From Macrophomina tecta (lineage: Eukaryota; Ascomycota; Dothideomycetes; Botryosphaeriales; Botryosphaeriaceae): a DNA stretch of 64,000 bases. A program made the position numbers and the translations under genes. Below the pieces are notes generated by a model. It was given only the letters and a program-made list of their open reading frames with translations, had not been told where the DNA came from and ran no database searches. The stretch covers positions 930,001 through 994,000 of the forward strand of contig JAKSGN010000023.1 in NCBI GenBank assembly GCA_024180945.1. The letters are read 5' to 3'. Position 1 is the first letter of the stretch. Every line of letters begins with the position of its first letter. Below are positions 1-10,517 of this stretch, in pieces.

Positions 1-33
1 GGGCACGTGGTGGCTGATTCTAAAAAAGGAATA

Positions 34-110
34 ATAACCTCATCCCCTGTGTGCCGAAAGACCCCTGCATCCCGAAAGAAATAAGTGATACCTCGACTTC
101 ATAGCAGACT
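34..110 (+). repeat. Degenerate copy of the terminus of the 4.25-15.23 kb unit
   Basis: This stretch repeats, with many mismatches, the outer end of the inverted-repeat unit found at 4250 and, reversed, at 15230. Shared blocks are AACCTC, TGTGTGCCGAAA and GATACCTCGA in the same order. The TTAA seen at both ends of the big unit reads ATAA here. Similarity fades after about 75 bases. No gene is seen between 1 and 496. Confidence 0.5.
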
Positions 111-496
111 AACCAGCTCAAATTTTATTATTTTCATTAAGAAATTAGCGACCGTATACTTAGGCATTGTTCTAGGTAGGCAACAGATTGCAACTAAAAA
201 TTACATAGGGTTTGCTGTCTTGTCGGTTTATTTGCGTTCAGAGTACTTTAACGCTATAACACTATTTCCGCCGCTTTAATGCTAACCTATCCTATTGCTG
301 GCGCTTTCCCTAATGAAGAGAACAGCCCACAAAACCTAGCAGACCGTATTGCGCTTATCTCAAGGACAGACTTCTTCGTGCAAAAACGCAACGCTCTGTT
401 CGCCATGCTCGAGGAATCGCTGCGTCACATTCGGCTCGTTGTCTTGTCATTCTTAAGCGTCGCCATCCCCTCAGGTAGGTTTGTAACACTAGGCAC

Positions 497-934
497 TCAG
501 ACCAAAAGCTTCCAAGCTGCCTCAGCTGTGAGTCCGAGTAGCGCGACCGAACTCGCAGCAAAGACTGGAAAGCGCAGGGAAACATTATTGGTAGAGACAT
601 GTATAACGCTGTGTACCAATCTCAGCCCCACATAAGCCCACGCCAAACGAACCGTCCGCTTATCCTTGACGTCCAGAAGGCTCAACCCCAGCAATACTGC
701 GTAGAACTGAGTAGGTTGTTCCAGTAAGTTGTTGAAATTATCAGCCGGCCATTGGACGAAAGCTGGCAACTTTTCTGCTTTCTGCTTTTTGACGGTTGCC
801 GGGTCGAAGCTGACGTCGTACTTTGAAAGCGCGGGGATTCTGCGTTTGTATAGAAGGGCTTCCATAGCAAAAGTCCAAGCGTTAAGGCCGACAAGGGGGC
901 CGAGGAGAGGTTTGTTGGCAAGGAGCGCGGACAT
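497..934 (-). CDS. MAPEG-family membrane protein
   Basis: Single-exon protein of 145 residues, the usual size for MAPEG proteins (small four-helix membrane proteins of glutathione and eicosanoid metabolism). The start is placed at the second Met (MSALLANKPLLG) because the preceding 11 residues are Cys/Pro-rich and atypical. Visible are an N-terminal hydrophobic helix, the segment LEQPTQFYAVLLGLSLLD that resembles the family's E-P-F helix, and a helix ending RLVHSVIHVSTNNVSLRF that carries the conserved Arg/His pattern. The last third is again hydrophobic. A role as a glutathione transferase-like enzyme is inferred from family only. The downstream flank (441-490) has a second copy at 1958-2012. 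Confidence 0.75.
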   Translation of the reverse strand: MSALLANKPLLGPLVGLNAWTFAMEALLYKRRIPALSKYDVSFDPATVKKQKAEKLPAFVQWPADNFNNLLEQPTQFYAVLLGLSLLDVKDKRTVRLAWAYVGLRLVHSVIHVSTNNVSLRFPVFAASSVALLGLTAEAAWKLLV

Positions 935-1444
935 TGTAGGCGTTGGACAACAGTTTGGGCACAACAAAGCGGTGCAATTGTCGTATCTTCGAGGCTGCAG
1001 AGGAACAATGATTTAGAATGAATGTGGCCTTGGATAGAGGGGAACGCTGCGATTATCGAATATATAGGAACCTACCTTGTTGGTGCGCCGCATGGCGCTT
1101 ATAGTGAACGGTCCGACTCCAGTCCTGATTACAAATCAGTGGCTTACAAACCACTGGTACCGTGTCCGTGCGCGTGGCGATCGCGAACATCAAATCAGCT
1201 ACATAGAAAAATGAGGCTGTAGAGCTACATACAATAGCTATTATCACGGGATTTTATAGCGTAGTAATAACAGGATACTTGCGATCAATCTGAGCTACTT
1301 ATATCTATCTGGAAGCTTAACGTTGCGGCCGCGCTAGGTAGTTCTTATGTCGCACTACTGTGGTCTCAAGGGTAATAGTTCAATAGCGCCGGGTCCGTGC
1401 GTAAAGGTTGCCACTTTAATATTTCATATCGGCATATTTCATAG

Positions 1445-1545
1445 GCTGATGAGATTTGTCCCCACGTTTTTGAGATTTGTCCCTAGCGCTAACCATATAT
1501 GTACTGGCGTGGAAATAAATTACAACATATCAGACTCTCACGATC
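1445..1545 (+). repeat. Fragment of the GAGATTTGTCCCC MITE family
   Basis: The sequence GGCTGATGAGATTTGTCCCC, followed by a second GAGATTTGTCCC block and then GCGTGGAAATAAATTACA, matches the left end of the MITE at 4810-5162. No matching right end is recognisable, so this is probably a truncated copy. The surrounding 935-1607 holds no gene that I can support. Confidence 0.6.
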
Positions 1546-1607
1546 CAACATCGCAACGAGGTGTTAAACGCCTGGTGGCTTAAACAGTGATCGTACTAGC
1601 CGAAAGG

Positions 1608-1905
1608 GGTTGGATATGAATAAGCCGGAGGCTAGGGTTGGTTCTCGGGGATTGAGTAAAGAGTAGAGCACGAGTGCAATAGAGAGTATTGAATAGACAA
1701 TCTGTTCTGATTGTAAACAAGACAACTATCAAGTTGAACTATCAAGTTGAACACGAAATGCCACAAGGGCCTTTCGTGGGTTCTATATACATGTATGTTC
1801 TCATGGGACGTCTCCCCTTGTCCCATGGGATTCCATGAGATCCCACGGTTTCCCAGTGTGGGACATCGTGAGGTCTCATGGGACATCACGTGCCATATGT
1901 CACGT
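1608..1905 (-). repeat. Probable solo LTR (copia-like), decayed
   Basis: Read on the minus strand, this stretch begins with a GC-richer region of repeated GTCCCATG palindromes. A TATATAGAACC box follows, then a pyrimidine-rich run with CTCTATTGCACTCG, and it ends near TCATATCCAAC. The order (upstream palindromes, TATA box, terminal CAAC) is that of fungal Ty1/copia LTRs. There is no clear target duplication and no internal coding region beside it. It could instead be a non-LTR repeat. Confidence 0.35.
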
Positions 1906-3010
1906 GATCGATTACCTAACGTAGGCTGACGCGGGGTAGCTTTCTTGTCGGCCGCCTTGTTGTCCTGTCGTTCTTAAGCGCCGCCATCCCCCAAGTCAGG
2001 TTTGTAACACATAGGGGTCCTTCGCCATACAGGGGGGGAGGTTACCCCATGGACGGATGGCTAGAGAAGAGTACCATTCAATACCGCGCTTTGTCAGCCA
2101 CGCTAATGCACACAAAGGACCACTAAAACATCAAAGGATTTCAAGGTCAATCAGCCGACGGCGAAACTCTCGGAAAACATCTTCCTCCAGTCAAATCGAA
2201 CTTCATGGCTCGGAAAAATTTCTTTAATGATCGATCTCTCTTCTCAAACATCCGAATTTAAGAGAGGTCTTGCATGTCCTGAAAAAACAGGGGTGGATTG
2301 ATAATTTGCCGATTGACGGCGTCGACGAATCGACGTATTGCACGACGACCACGAAGCAAAACCCAAAGAAAAGCTAGGATCCTAGAGTCAGATAGCCATA
2401 GAATATTTATTTATCAATCAAAGCTCTATATACCTAAAGAACAAGGTTTTAAGATGTCTTTTTCACAAAATCGTCCCGCTACACCGTGCGTCCCGCGACT
2501 CAGGGATAGACCTTAGAGTTCATGCATTAAGGAATAGCTTAATTCAGCGGTGTAATCACTTCATCAACGATGACTGGCCGTTGGATAGTGTGTACAATCC
2601 ATCACCTTACCGAACAAAAATCTGTCGGCTCGCCTCTCTTTTTCTCTTCCCCACCCACACACCCCACCCATACCACCCGCCCTCCCTCTTCCTCTTCATA
2701 AGTACTGCACTCGAACATGGAAAGCATGTAACAGATTTCTCCCATAGCTCTTACCGTTACATGGTCTCGAAGATTGAGGTTAGAACGAGTGGATTGAATC
2801 CTACCTGGCTCTCTGAGAGCTGTTGAGCGAATGTCTTTACATACACTGGATTGAATGATGACCGTTGAAAGAATAGATCCGAGGAAGAGCAGAATGCCCA
2901 GGTGTAGGGGGGACCGAGGAAGGAATCAATGTAGTGCCTGAGGAAATAATGGATGGATAATGATGTGCGTAGCGGTTGACATATAGTAACTACCAAAAAA
3001 TTCTTGTAAG
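1906..3010. other. Intergenic, no gene supported
   Basis: It contains a CCCACAC-rich pyrimidine tract at about 2640-2700. A stretch at 2785-2840 resembles 32030-32095 (shared TGGATTGAAT and AGAGC.GTTGA blocks), so it is probably a dispersed repeat. No open frame has recognisable coding character. Confidence 0.4.
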
Positions 3011-3028
3011 TTAGTCCCATTAATACGT

Positions 3029-3589
3029 TTGCCCGTGGAGTTGGTCAGAAACATATGTGAGTACCTGTCCTACCCAAAGCGGCTCGCCCCAAGCTGGACA
3101 TGCCGACGCCTGCATGCGATTGTCGGTCAGATAAACGGAGAGCGACATCCCACCAGTGCGATCGAAGGGCGTATCTACACGGCGCAAGACCCTTTGGATA
3201 TAGAAATGTGGCCGTGCTTCGACCTTGCCAGCAGACTTCCAGAAGGAACTAAACAGCCAATTGCGGATCATGATTTCTTCACCTGCAATATCTGTTTAAA
3301 GCTCAGGCCGGCATTACGTTTCTCCAATAAAATGATGAAAGGCAACCGTGGCAAGCGCGGCAGACGCAGTCACTTCTGTATTCCTTGTGATACTCTGATT
3401 AGCATGTACAGGCCGGGAACACTAATGCAATATGGTGGCAATGTCAATCTTGGAGGAGGATGGGAGTTGTATGCTTGGAATGTAGAGATTTCAAAAGAGC
3501 TTCGCTTGGTCCCGCAAATCTTAGATATTGCGCGGACTGCGACTTTTAAAATACTTGATTATGGAAGCAAATCGAGTACCATGGATTAA
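3029..3589 (+). CDS. F-box-like protein, 5' end unresolved
   Basis: The open frame starts at a TTG with a stop 42 bases upstream and no ATG in between, so either a 5' exon is missing or the gene is broken. The first residues (LPVELVRNICEYLSYP...LAPSWTCRRLHAIV) fit the F-box consensus. F-box proteins recruit substrates to SCF ubiquitin ligases through Skp1. The middle part carries two CxxC pairs (CNICLKLRPALRF and CIPCDTL) that could bind a metal, a layout common in fungal F-box proteins of unknown target. Total 186 codons. Function beyond the F-box is unknown. Confidence 0.55.
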   Translation: MPVELVRNICEYLSYPKRLAPSWTCRRLHAIVGQINGERHPTSAIEGRIYTAQDPLDIEMWPCFDLASRLPEGTKQPIADHDFFTCNICLKLRPALRFSNKMMKGNRGKRGRRSHFCIPCDTLISMYRPGTLMQYGGNVNLGGGWELYAWNVEISKELRLVPQILDIARTATFKILDYGSKSSTMD

Positions 3590-4249
3590 ATAACATTAGT
3601 TCTAGCTAAGGGAAAAGCTCGGCTTGCGCAGAATCAAAGAGATGAATCTCAAAGCTCACGAGATGAAGGTCGCCCACCGAGGCAGGTGTCCTATTACACA
3701 AAAATGAAGGCGACTTCATTAAAATTCGCTTTGTCGCCATTTTTTCTCGGGTTTAGTATACTCCTATCCTCTGTATTGAGTACTTTCTGCTTCTCGGTGG
3801 TCAAACAGATTCTAGCCCCAGCCTTCCTTGTCCAATCTTCTGAAACGTCTATTGATAGCTTTGCTGTTGCATTTTTAAGTATACAATCAGTGGACAAAAG
3901 TCTGCGCGCTTCGCTTATCGGAGCCACCACCTTCTTACCCCATCAATTATTCATTTACCAACGCAACACTTTTAGGCCTATAATAAGACCACTAAATACT
4001 TTAAAATGGCCGTAGAAAATAACTACGTACTTCGACTTTTTATTTAGTATCGATATTTACATATGTTAGATATATGCGTCAGTTCCACCGACCCTGACAT
4101 CAGGGGGTGGGTGTGTAAGAGGCCCCCTAGCAATATGGAGTAACTGGACGAGTTCCGTCCTTTTGCTCCATTCCAACAACATAGTAAACTCCACTTTTAT
4201 CGCTCCACATATCAAATTACCCTACATTTTTACTCGTACTTTTTACTGC
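3590..4249. other. Intergenic, no gene supported
   Basis: AT-rich flank before the inverted-repeat unit. One 109-codon frame at 3686-4015 has no recognisable domain and is not called. Confidence 0.4.
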
Positions 4250-5321
4250 TTAACCTCGCCCCCGGTGTGACGAAAAACCCTATGTGCCGAAAAAAGCCCG
4301 AGATACCTCGAGCTTGCAGCAACTGCATAGACGTATCTATGTAGAAATTCTTATAAAACTATGCTAGGCATATTCTACTGCCATTTAAGCTTCTCGTGAA
4401 GTGTTTCAAATTTGAGATTACACAGGCGTGGCTGTTTCCTTGCCTAATTTCTACAGCATGAGTCTTGATACCGCGAACGATATTGCGCTACTATAGCACC
4501 ACCAATGCTTTTTTCTGCTATAAGTTCTAGTTAGAGACGCATATAACTCTATAGTGTTAGACCGCGTACTATAATACTATTAGCCGCAGGATACGTGGTG
4601 TAGCAGGAGAATCCGCCACGCAGGGCGGTACTTGTCAGCGCAGCTTTGGCCAATTTCGGCTAGCCGCGATGCGCCGAGTTGTTCTTACTAAGTACTAAAA
4701 CTGTGCGTAAAGCTAGATCAGCTCGTTTTCTTACTATTGCGAATGGAAACAGCAGCCGAGTTTACGACCTATTCGCTTCTAGCGCACGGTCCACGTTGCA
4801 ATAGCTTTAGGCTGATGAGATTTGTCCCCCCGTTTTTGAGATTTGTCCCCCCTTTGAGATTTGTCCCCCCCGCTAACCATATATCTACTAGCGTGGAAAT
4901 AAATTACAGCATATCAGGTGCAAGGACATTCGGATGTCTCATGTGGCTCATATTAGTTACTCTATATCTTTAAGCCCTCTATTGACGCCGCTGTCTCTTG
5001 CGTGGGCTGAGTCCTTTCCAAGCCTCTGAAGCCGTCACTGCTGCAGCACGCGCTGGTCGCGCGCAGGTCGCGCGCAGGTCGCGCACTGATAGATTGTGCG
5101 CTAAGCTGAATTGAGCGATTAATTTCCACTAGCACTAGCGCGGGGGACAAATCTCACTAGCCATAGCTTTATCCGACGGTTACCAGCTAATGCTAGTACG
5201 TTACAGGGGTCTATTAAGATGTTTGATTCTCGTCACTGCACGTGTTATTCATAGCATGAGGGGAAGACGCTAAGAAAATAAGACATTAAAAAGCAGATAG
5301 ATATCAAATGTGCTGTCTAGG
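4250..5321 (+). repeat. Outer left arm of an 11 kb inverted-repeat unit
   Basis: It begins TTAACCTCGCCCCCGGTGTG and matches, reversed, 14548-15230 along its whole length (shared blocks GTGGCTGTTTCCTT, GGAGAATCCGCCACGCAGGGC, GACGCTAAGAAAATAAG). The arm continues through the NLR gene to about 8173. The right arm runs from about 12105 to 15230. The left copy is longer because it contains the MITE at 4810-5162. Confidence 0.85.
4810..5162 (+). mobile_element. Non-autonomous MITE with 8-9 bp target duplication
   Basis: This 353 bp insertion is present in the left arm and absent from the same place in the right arm. Its ends are inverted repeats (GGCTGATGAGATTTGTCCCCC and, reversed, GGCTAGTGAGATTTGTCCCCC). 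It is flanked by ATAGCTTTA on both sides (4801-4809, 5163-5171). An 8-9 bp duplication points to hAT or MULE-type mobilisation. Inside is a short tandem CGCGCAGGT array near 5055-5085. No coding capacity. Confidence 0.8.
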
Positions 5322-8038
5322 CTACGAAGCTTTTCTATGGAATCTTCCCATTAAACGCGTAATGATCGAGTGTTTCTTATCTCCCTGCCTGCTGCTTGCT
5401 GATTCGGATCTAGGTTCAGGATGGAGGACGTCACCAACGGGTGTCCTATCGTTGTGAAGCGGTTCCTGGCTTTGCTCGAGCCTAGTTTGTGTTGCTTCTT
5501 GCTGCATGGCTGAGAAGTGATTGAGACAGGCCGTAGTTGTTCGGTGCTGAGAACCGAGCGCCTCTTCGAAGCCGCCGCATGCTCGATGGTATAGTTCGCT
5601 TGCATCTTCGTACAGCTGCTGTTGGTGTAAAAGATAAGTGAAGTTGTCGACAGAGATGAGCGTAGAAGGGTACCGCACCACCAGCTGATTCTCGTACCCT
5701 TCTAGTGCCCGCCGGTTCAGCTCCTCCGCCTCGTCGTACTTCCCCTGAGCCCGCAGTATACTGGCTAGGTTGTTCACGCTCGTCAGTGTATGCAGGTGCT
5801 GTACCCCCAGCTCCTTCTTGCACCCCTCCACCGCCCATCGGCTTAGCTCCTCCGCCTCGCCGTACTTCTCCTGATCGCGCAGCACCAACGCCAGGTTGTT
5901 CACGTTTGTCAGCGTAGAAGGGTTTTGCTTGCCCAGCATCTCCTCGTTACCTTTCAGCGCCCGCCGGAATAGCTCCTCCGCCTCGCCGTACTTCCTCTGC
6001 TCCCATAGCACTAACGCTAGGTTGTTCACGCTCGTTAGCGTATCTGGGTGCTGCTCTCCCAGCACCTTCTCCCTCCCTTCCAGCGCCCGCCGGTGAAGCT
6101 CCTCCGCCTCGCCGTACTTCTCCTGATCCCACAGCACTAACGCCAGGTTGTTCACGCTCGTCAGCGTAGAACGGTGTTGCTTGCCCAGCTCCTTCTCTTT
6201 TCCTTCCAGCGCCCACCGGTGAAGCTTCTCCGCCTCGCCGTACGTCCTCTGATCACGCAGCACTAACGCCAGGCTGTTCACGCTCGCCAGCGTATCCGGG
6301 TGCCGCACCCCCCGCTCCTTCTCATACCCTTCCAGCGCCCGCCGGAATAGCTCCTCCGCCTTGCCGTACTTCCCCTGCTCCCGCAGTATTATTGCCAGGT
6401 TGCTCACGCTCATCAGCGTATTTGGGTGCTGCACCCCTAGTACCTTTTCTTTTCCTTCTAGCGCCCGCCGGTCCAGCCTTTCTGCCATCTTATAGCTTCC
6501 TCTCATCCTCATATACCACGCAACGTTTGTGAGGATCTGAGCTAACGCTATTAGCAACTCGTCGGTCGCTGCCTCGGCGCTAAGAAGCGACTCGACATGC
6601 GGAAGCAGCTGCTGGCAGCGGCCCCAATTCTCGAATTCCCCATTTGGAAATTCTCTTGCCATTAGCTCGATATACTTCTCTTTCCACCGCTCCATATCGC
6701 CAGACGACGATAGCCATACTTGCGTGCAGAACTGCACGAGGGCATGCATCTCACACGCGTCGGGTTCGGCTGTGTCGGCTATAAGCGAGTACGCTCGTAG
6801 GATATCGAAGTCCTCGTTAAACATGTCGTCAGCCTCGTCTTCGTAGCCCGGCTCTGCTACAGCTCTTCTAGACTCTCGGAGTATCGACTCTGGAATGCCT
6901 TGCGGATTGAAGAAGCTCATAAGCGATAGTAGGTCGGCAGCGGAGGGCCTATCTTGCCGGATGCGGTCGAACGACATCTGCCATGTCATCACCACCGAGT
7001 TCGATGCGCTCTCATCCCGACGCAAATCGCCCACGTCGCGATGCAGTAGGTTTTCTCTTTTCTTGTCGTTCGCGCGAAACTCGGCCAGATAGCCCGGTAT
7101 TGTCATGCGAACGCGCTTGCTGATATAGGCAGCAGCTTGTGTGATTGCAAGGGGTATATAATCGAGAGCGCGCAGTAGATCTGCCGCTTCTTCTTCGGCC
7201 GACGTGTCCTGCAGCTTGTTGCGGAGAAGCTGTAAGCCCTGGCTCTCATCCATCGCGCGCACCTCTCTGATGCGATTGTAGCTTCCAGCCAGTCTAGCTG
7301 CTACATCCTTGTTCCGTGATGTAATTAGAATCGATCCGTTGCGGCTCTGGGGGAGGTATGTCGCCAGCGATGCCGATGCGCCTTCAAGTGGCCCCCCCTG
7401 CCCGCGCGGTCGCGCCGGGAAGAAAGTCTCGACGTCGTCGGCGTTGTCCACGATCATCGTCCATCGCCCGTTAGTCTCGTCGCATAGCCAGGCACTGACC
7501 AGCCGCAGAACGTCCGCCTTTGGATCGTGTCGCCCAGGAAGCGCGAGCCTGTCTGCGAGGCTTCTGTACGCTTCTTCGAACCGGGCCTTGGTGCTGGCGT
7601 GCACCCAGAGCACGTACGTTTGCGGCGTCGCATCGCGGACACTGTGGGCGTATCGAATGGCTAGCTGCGATTTCCTTTACCTCGTTAGCACCGTGGTATT
7701 CGAGAAAGCAGAGGTTGATATACCCCACGCCGCCGAGGCCGACGAGCGCCGCCCGAGCGCCAGGTCCGGCGCACTTGTCGCGGATCCACGCTAAGATCTC
7801 GGGCCGATCCACGAAGTCAGGGTCTGGGGCGAAAGGGACGGTGGAGAAGGGCTCGCGTTTGCGGGTGGAGGCATCTATGGGTCTGTATTAGCCTCGGGGT
7901 GCGGGCTGCTGGCTATCAGTCAGCGCATTCACCTTGCCCCGGCGGATAGCCGAAGTTAAAGTTGGTCGTTCCACCGGCTAAGGTGTGGGTGCCGGGGATG
8001 ACGATGCGGCCGTGAACTTGTTCTTGGAAATTGCTCAT
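5322..8038 (-). CDS. NLR protein: sigma amyloid motif, NB-ARC, 8 TPR units (left copy)
   Basis: Three exons read on the minus strand: 8038-7938, 7882-7724 and 7674-5322, giving 870 residues. Exon 1 (34 residues) is a sigma-type amyloid motif: NFQEQVHGRIVIPGTHT, then GGTTNFNFG. Intron 1 must be GC-AG (donor GCAAGG) to keep frame. Intron 2 splits the P-loop GLGGVGKSQLA. NB-ARC signs follow: kinase-2 IVDNADD (about 161-167), LITSR (about 203-207), IPLAI, and an MHD-like MHALVQ (about 396-401). Residues 470-805 are eight 42-residue TPR units of the type KYGEAEELHRRALEG. NLRs of this kind oligomerise on a ligand and seed amyloid folding of a partner. The nearby lipase (10518-11682) ends in a matching motif. 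The target sensed is unknown. Confidence 0.85.
5520..6527 (-). repeat. 126 bp coding minisatellite (eight TPR units)
   Basis: Eight consecutive 126 bp units encode 42-residue TPRs inside the left NLR. Internal units 2-7 are much more alike than typical TPR repeats; the recurring core is VNNLALVL..Q.KYGEAEEL. The right NLR has three units. The reading-frame difference between the two genes is exactly 630 bp, or five units, while all flanking lengths are equal. Confidence 0.85.
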
Positions 8039-8442
8039 TTCTGCCTGTGCGCGATGCTCGCATCTTCTCCCGCGAGGATGATGGAGTCAGGAAGCCAAAG
8101 GCCCCTGAGCTGGGCTGCTGGCCATGTCAGCCTCGCCGGCGGGGGCCCAGCCGCAATCGACGCAGCCTGGCTTGTGTAACGAAGGGCATCATCTACTAGG
8201 CTTCAAAAGCTGCCCGTGCCAAACCATAGCATCAGGCATTATAATGAGGAGATATTCCCTTACGCCGTGCAATAAAATTCTTCCGGTGATTTTCCCTAAC
8301 GTGTTCGATTTTCTTCACGCCAAAAAGTGAGTCGCGAAGAATTCTAGAAGCATCGATAGGCTAGTCCAGCCACGTGGTCTCTGAGTCTGCTGCCTGGCGC
8401 TGCGGCTTGTCTCTCACCCCCCATCATGATCAGCATCGTAGA
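8039..8442. other. Upstream region of left NLR, broken homology
   Basis: Homology with the right NLR's promoter side stops at about 8173 (12105 in the right copy), so only about 135 bases of shared 5' flank remain in front of the left gene. The rest belongs to the transposase insertion or unique DNA. I could not find terminal inverted repeats for that transposon. Confidence 0.5.
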
Positions 8443-10116
8443 ATGGATCCCGCCAGTGCTGTGCTGTCCGAAGGTCTTGGACCCTCGAAACCTAAAACGT
8501 ATACTGCCCTATCAGAGTCCAGTAATGTCCCTACCTCTACGCTGTGGCACCGCGCACACGGACGGCCCTCGAGGGAAGATAAAGCAAAGAGTCAACAGTA
8601 CCTCAGCCCTTCGGAAGAGAAGGCCCTCGTTGAATACCTGTTACGAATGTCTAACAACGGCTTTCCCGTTCCACTCAGGTATCTACGTTCGCTAGCGCTC
8701 GTTATTGCACGTCAGCGCTCCTCCGTCTTCCAAGCTCCTGCGACGGGCGAAACGATCCGCCCTCCAGGCAAGAACTGGCCGCAGGCCTTCTGCAGTCGCC
8801 ATCCCGAGCTTAAAGCGAAAAGGGTCAAGGCGCTAGACTGGAATCGACACGATAATAACATCCACGATAAGATATCGCACTGGTTTGAGATCATCGGGAA
8901 AGAGCTACATGACCCTGTCATTGTGCCGGAGAACGTCTATAACATGGACGAAACGGGTGTCATGTTAAGCATGCTCGCTTCCCTTAAGGTCCTGGTAAGT
9001 AAGGATGACCTGCGAACCTACAGAGGTGCGGGCGTCAAGCGCACGACCGTGACAGCAATCGAGTGCATTTCTGCAGATGGTAGGTCTCTCTGTCCATTAG
9101 TTATCTGGCCAGCGGCAACCCATCGAAACACGTGGACTACGCATCCCACTCCTGGATGGCGTTTTGCGTGTTCCCAGTCTGGCTATACCGACTCCAGAAT
9201 CAGCTTAGACTGGGTCAGGCATGTGTTCGACCCGCAGACCAGATCACAGGCGAACCAGAAGCCACGTATCCTGATCTGTGATGGCTTCGGGACACACGAG
9301 TCGCTCGAGGTCATGCAATATTGTTTTGAGAACAATATTATCCTCTGCCGCATCCCATCTCACACCTCTCATAAGCTCCAGCCCTGTGACGTCGGCGTCT
9401 TTGGCCCACTAAAGGCGGCGTATCGCGAACAGGTTGAACGATTGTACCGCGGAGGTGCAAACACGGTTGGCAAGCAGCATTTCACGTCTCTCTACAGCCG
9501 TGCACGGGAGCAGGCACTCACCCCGCGGAACATCAAGTCAGGCTGGGCAAAGGCAGGTTTGTATCCGTTCAGCCCAGACAAGGTACTCGGCGGGATCCAG
9601 AAGCCACTAGCCGAGCTTCGTATTGCTCAGGAAGGCGAGTTGAATGCGGGTTCTTGTCCACGAGGCGATGAACTCCAGACACCAGTGACGTCAGAGGCCC
9701 TCACTTTGCTACATAATAGAATCGAGCAGGACGCTCATGCGCTGAATGGTCCGACCAAACAACGCCTGCGGAAGCTGGTGGATGCTGCTCATAAATCCTT
9801 TGCCGAACGCGCCCTCCTTCTCGATGAGAATCGGCTCTTGTTCGAGCAGAACAACGAAAGCAATCGCCGCAAATCAAATAGGTCAACAGTAGTCGGGAAG
9901 GCAAAAGTGATGAGGTATGAGGACATTGTTGAAGCACAGGCGAAGCGTGATGCGAAGGAAGCTGCTGTGGTCAAGGGGAAACGCGGTCCCAAGCGTAAAA
10001 GCGCTACGCCGGTAGTAGCGCAGGCCAAAAGAAAAAGGAAGAGCGAAGCAGAAACTGCAGAGGATGAGATCCAGGCACTAGGGCTGAGGAATTACTGTTC
10101 TGTTCTGAAATTTTAA
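8443..10116 (+). CDS. Fot/pogo-type DDE transposase
   Basis: Uninterrupted 557-residue frame starting at MDPASAVLSEGLGP; the longer frame from 8374 begins at a GTG and is not favoured. An N-terminal CENP-B/Tc5-type helix-turn-helix region (residues about 1-150, including SNVPTSTLWHRAHGRPS) is followed by a DDE_1 catalytic core. The acid motifs are YNMDETGVMLSM, LICDGFGTHES and LQPCDVGVFGPLK. The C-terminus is Lys/Arg-rich. It lies in the spacer of the inverted-repeat unit, oriented opposite to the left NLR. Terminal inverted repeats were not recognisable, so mobility is uncertain. A decayed relative lies at 35209-36437. Confidence 0.85.
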   Translation: MDPASAVLSEGLGPSKPKTYTALSESSNVPTSTLWHRAHGRPSREDKAKSQQYLSPSEEKALVEYLLRMSNNGFPVPLRYLRSLALVIARQRSSVFQAPATGETIRPPGKNWPQAFCSRHPELKAKRVKALDWNRHDNNIHDKISHWFEIIGKELHDPVIVPENVYNMDETGVMLSMLASLKVLVSKDDLRTYRGAGVKRTTVTAIECISADGRSLCPLVIWPAATHRNTWTTHPTPGWRFACSQSGYTDSRISLDWVRHVFDPQTRSQANQKPRILICDGFGTHESLEVMQYCFENNIILCRIPSHTSHKLQPCDVGVFGPLKAAYREQVERLYRGGANTVGKQHFTSLYSRAREQALTPRNIKSGWAKAGLYPFSPDKVLGGIQKPLAELRIAQEGELNAGSCPRGDELQTPVTSEALTLLHNRIEQDAHALNGPTKQRLRKLVDAAHKSFAERALLLDENRLLFEQNNESNRRKSNRSTVVGKAKVMRYEDIVEAQAKRDAKEAAVVKGKRGPKRKSATPVVAQAKRKRKSEAETAEDEIQALGLRNYCSVLKF

Positions 10117-10517
10117 CGGGAATTTCACGTCTACAAGTCAGTTGTTTGCAACGTAATACAATTGTATTTCTTCGCTCTCGTGTACATTATAGAATCAAGT
10201 TTCTTTCATACCATATAGCTGTCGTCAGGCAGTTTGTCGTACATGTATCGTCAAGCTGTAATTTAGACTCGTCAAATCGGCTATCAGCACTGGACAGAAC
10301 AGAGTGTTGGCAGAGGATAAGGATGTGATCGTGGGCCTGTCGAACAACAGCAGCACTTGGGTTTGGAGGGGTACCGAGCAAGCCGGTTGCAATGCAAGCC
10401 CAAACTAAAAAGCTAGCGCTGAGGTGACTTACCACCCTGATGAAATAAAAATATTCGCTGCTTGCATGATCGTAGGATGCACGAATAGACTAGCATTGGC
10501 TATTGAACGCGACTGGA
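10117..10517. other. Spacer between transposase and lipase
   Basis: No gene recognised. The midpoint of the inverted repeat by gene coordinates is near 10139, just after the transposase stop. Confidence 0.4.

Noticed and set aside
1100..1170. tRNA-like pair of hairpins with TTTGTAA loops
   Set aside because: The stems fold, but there is no acceptor stem with tRNA length, no convincing A or B box, and the loop pattern repeats twice. I do not call a tRNA.
8374..8442. N-terminal extension of the Fot transposase
   Set aside because: It begins at GTG, and family members start at the MDPASAVL Met, so the start is placed at 8443.
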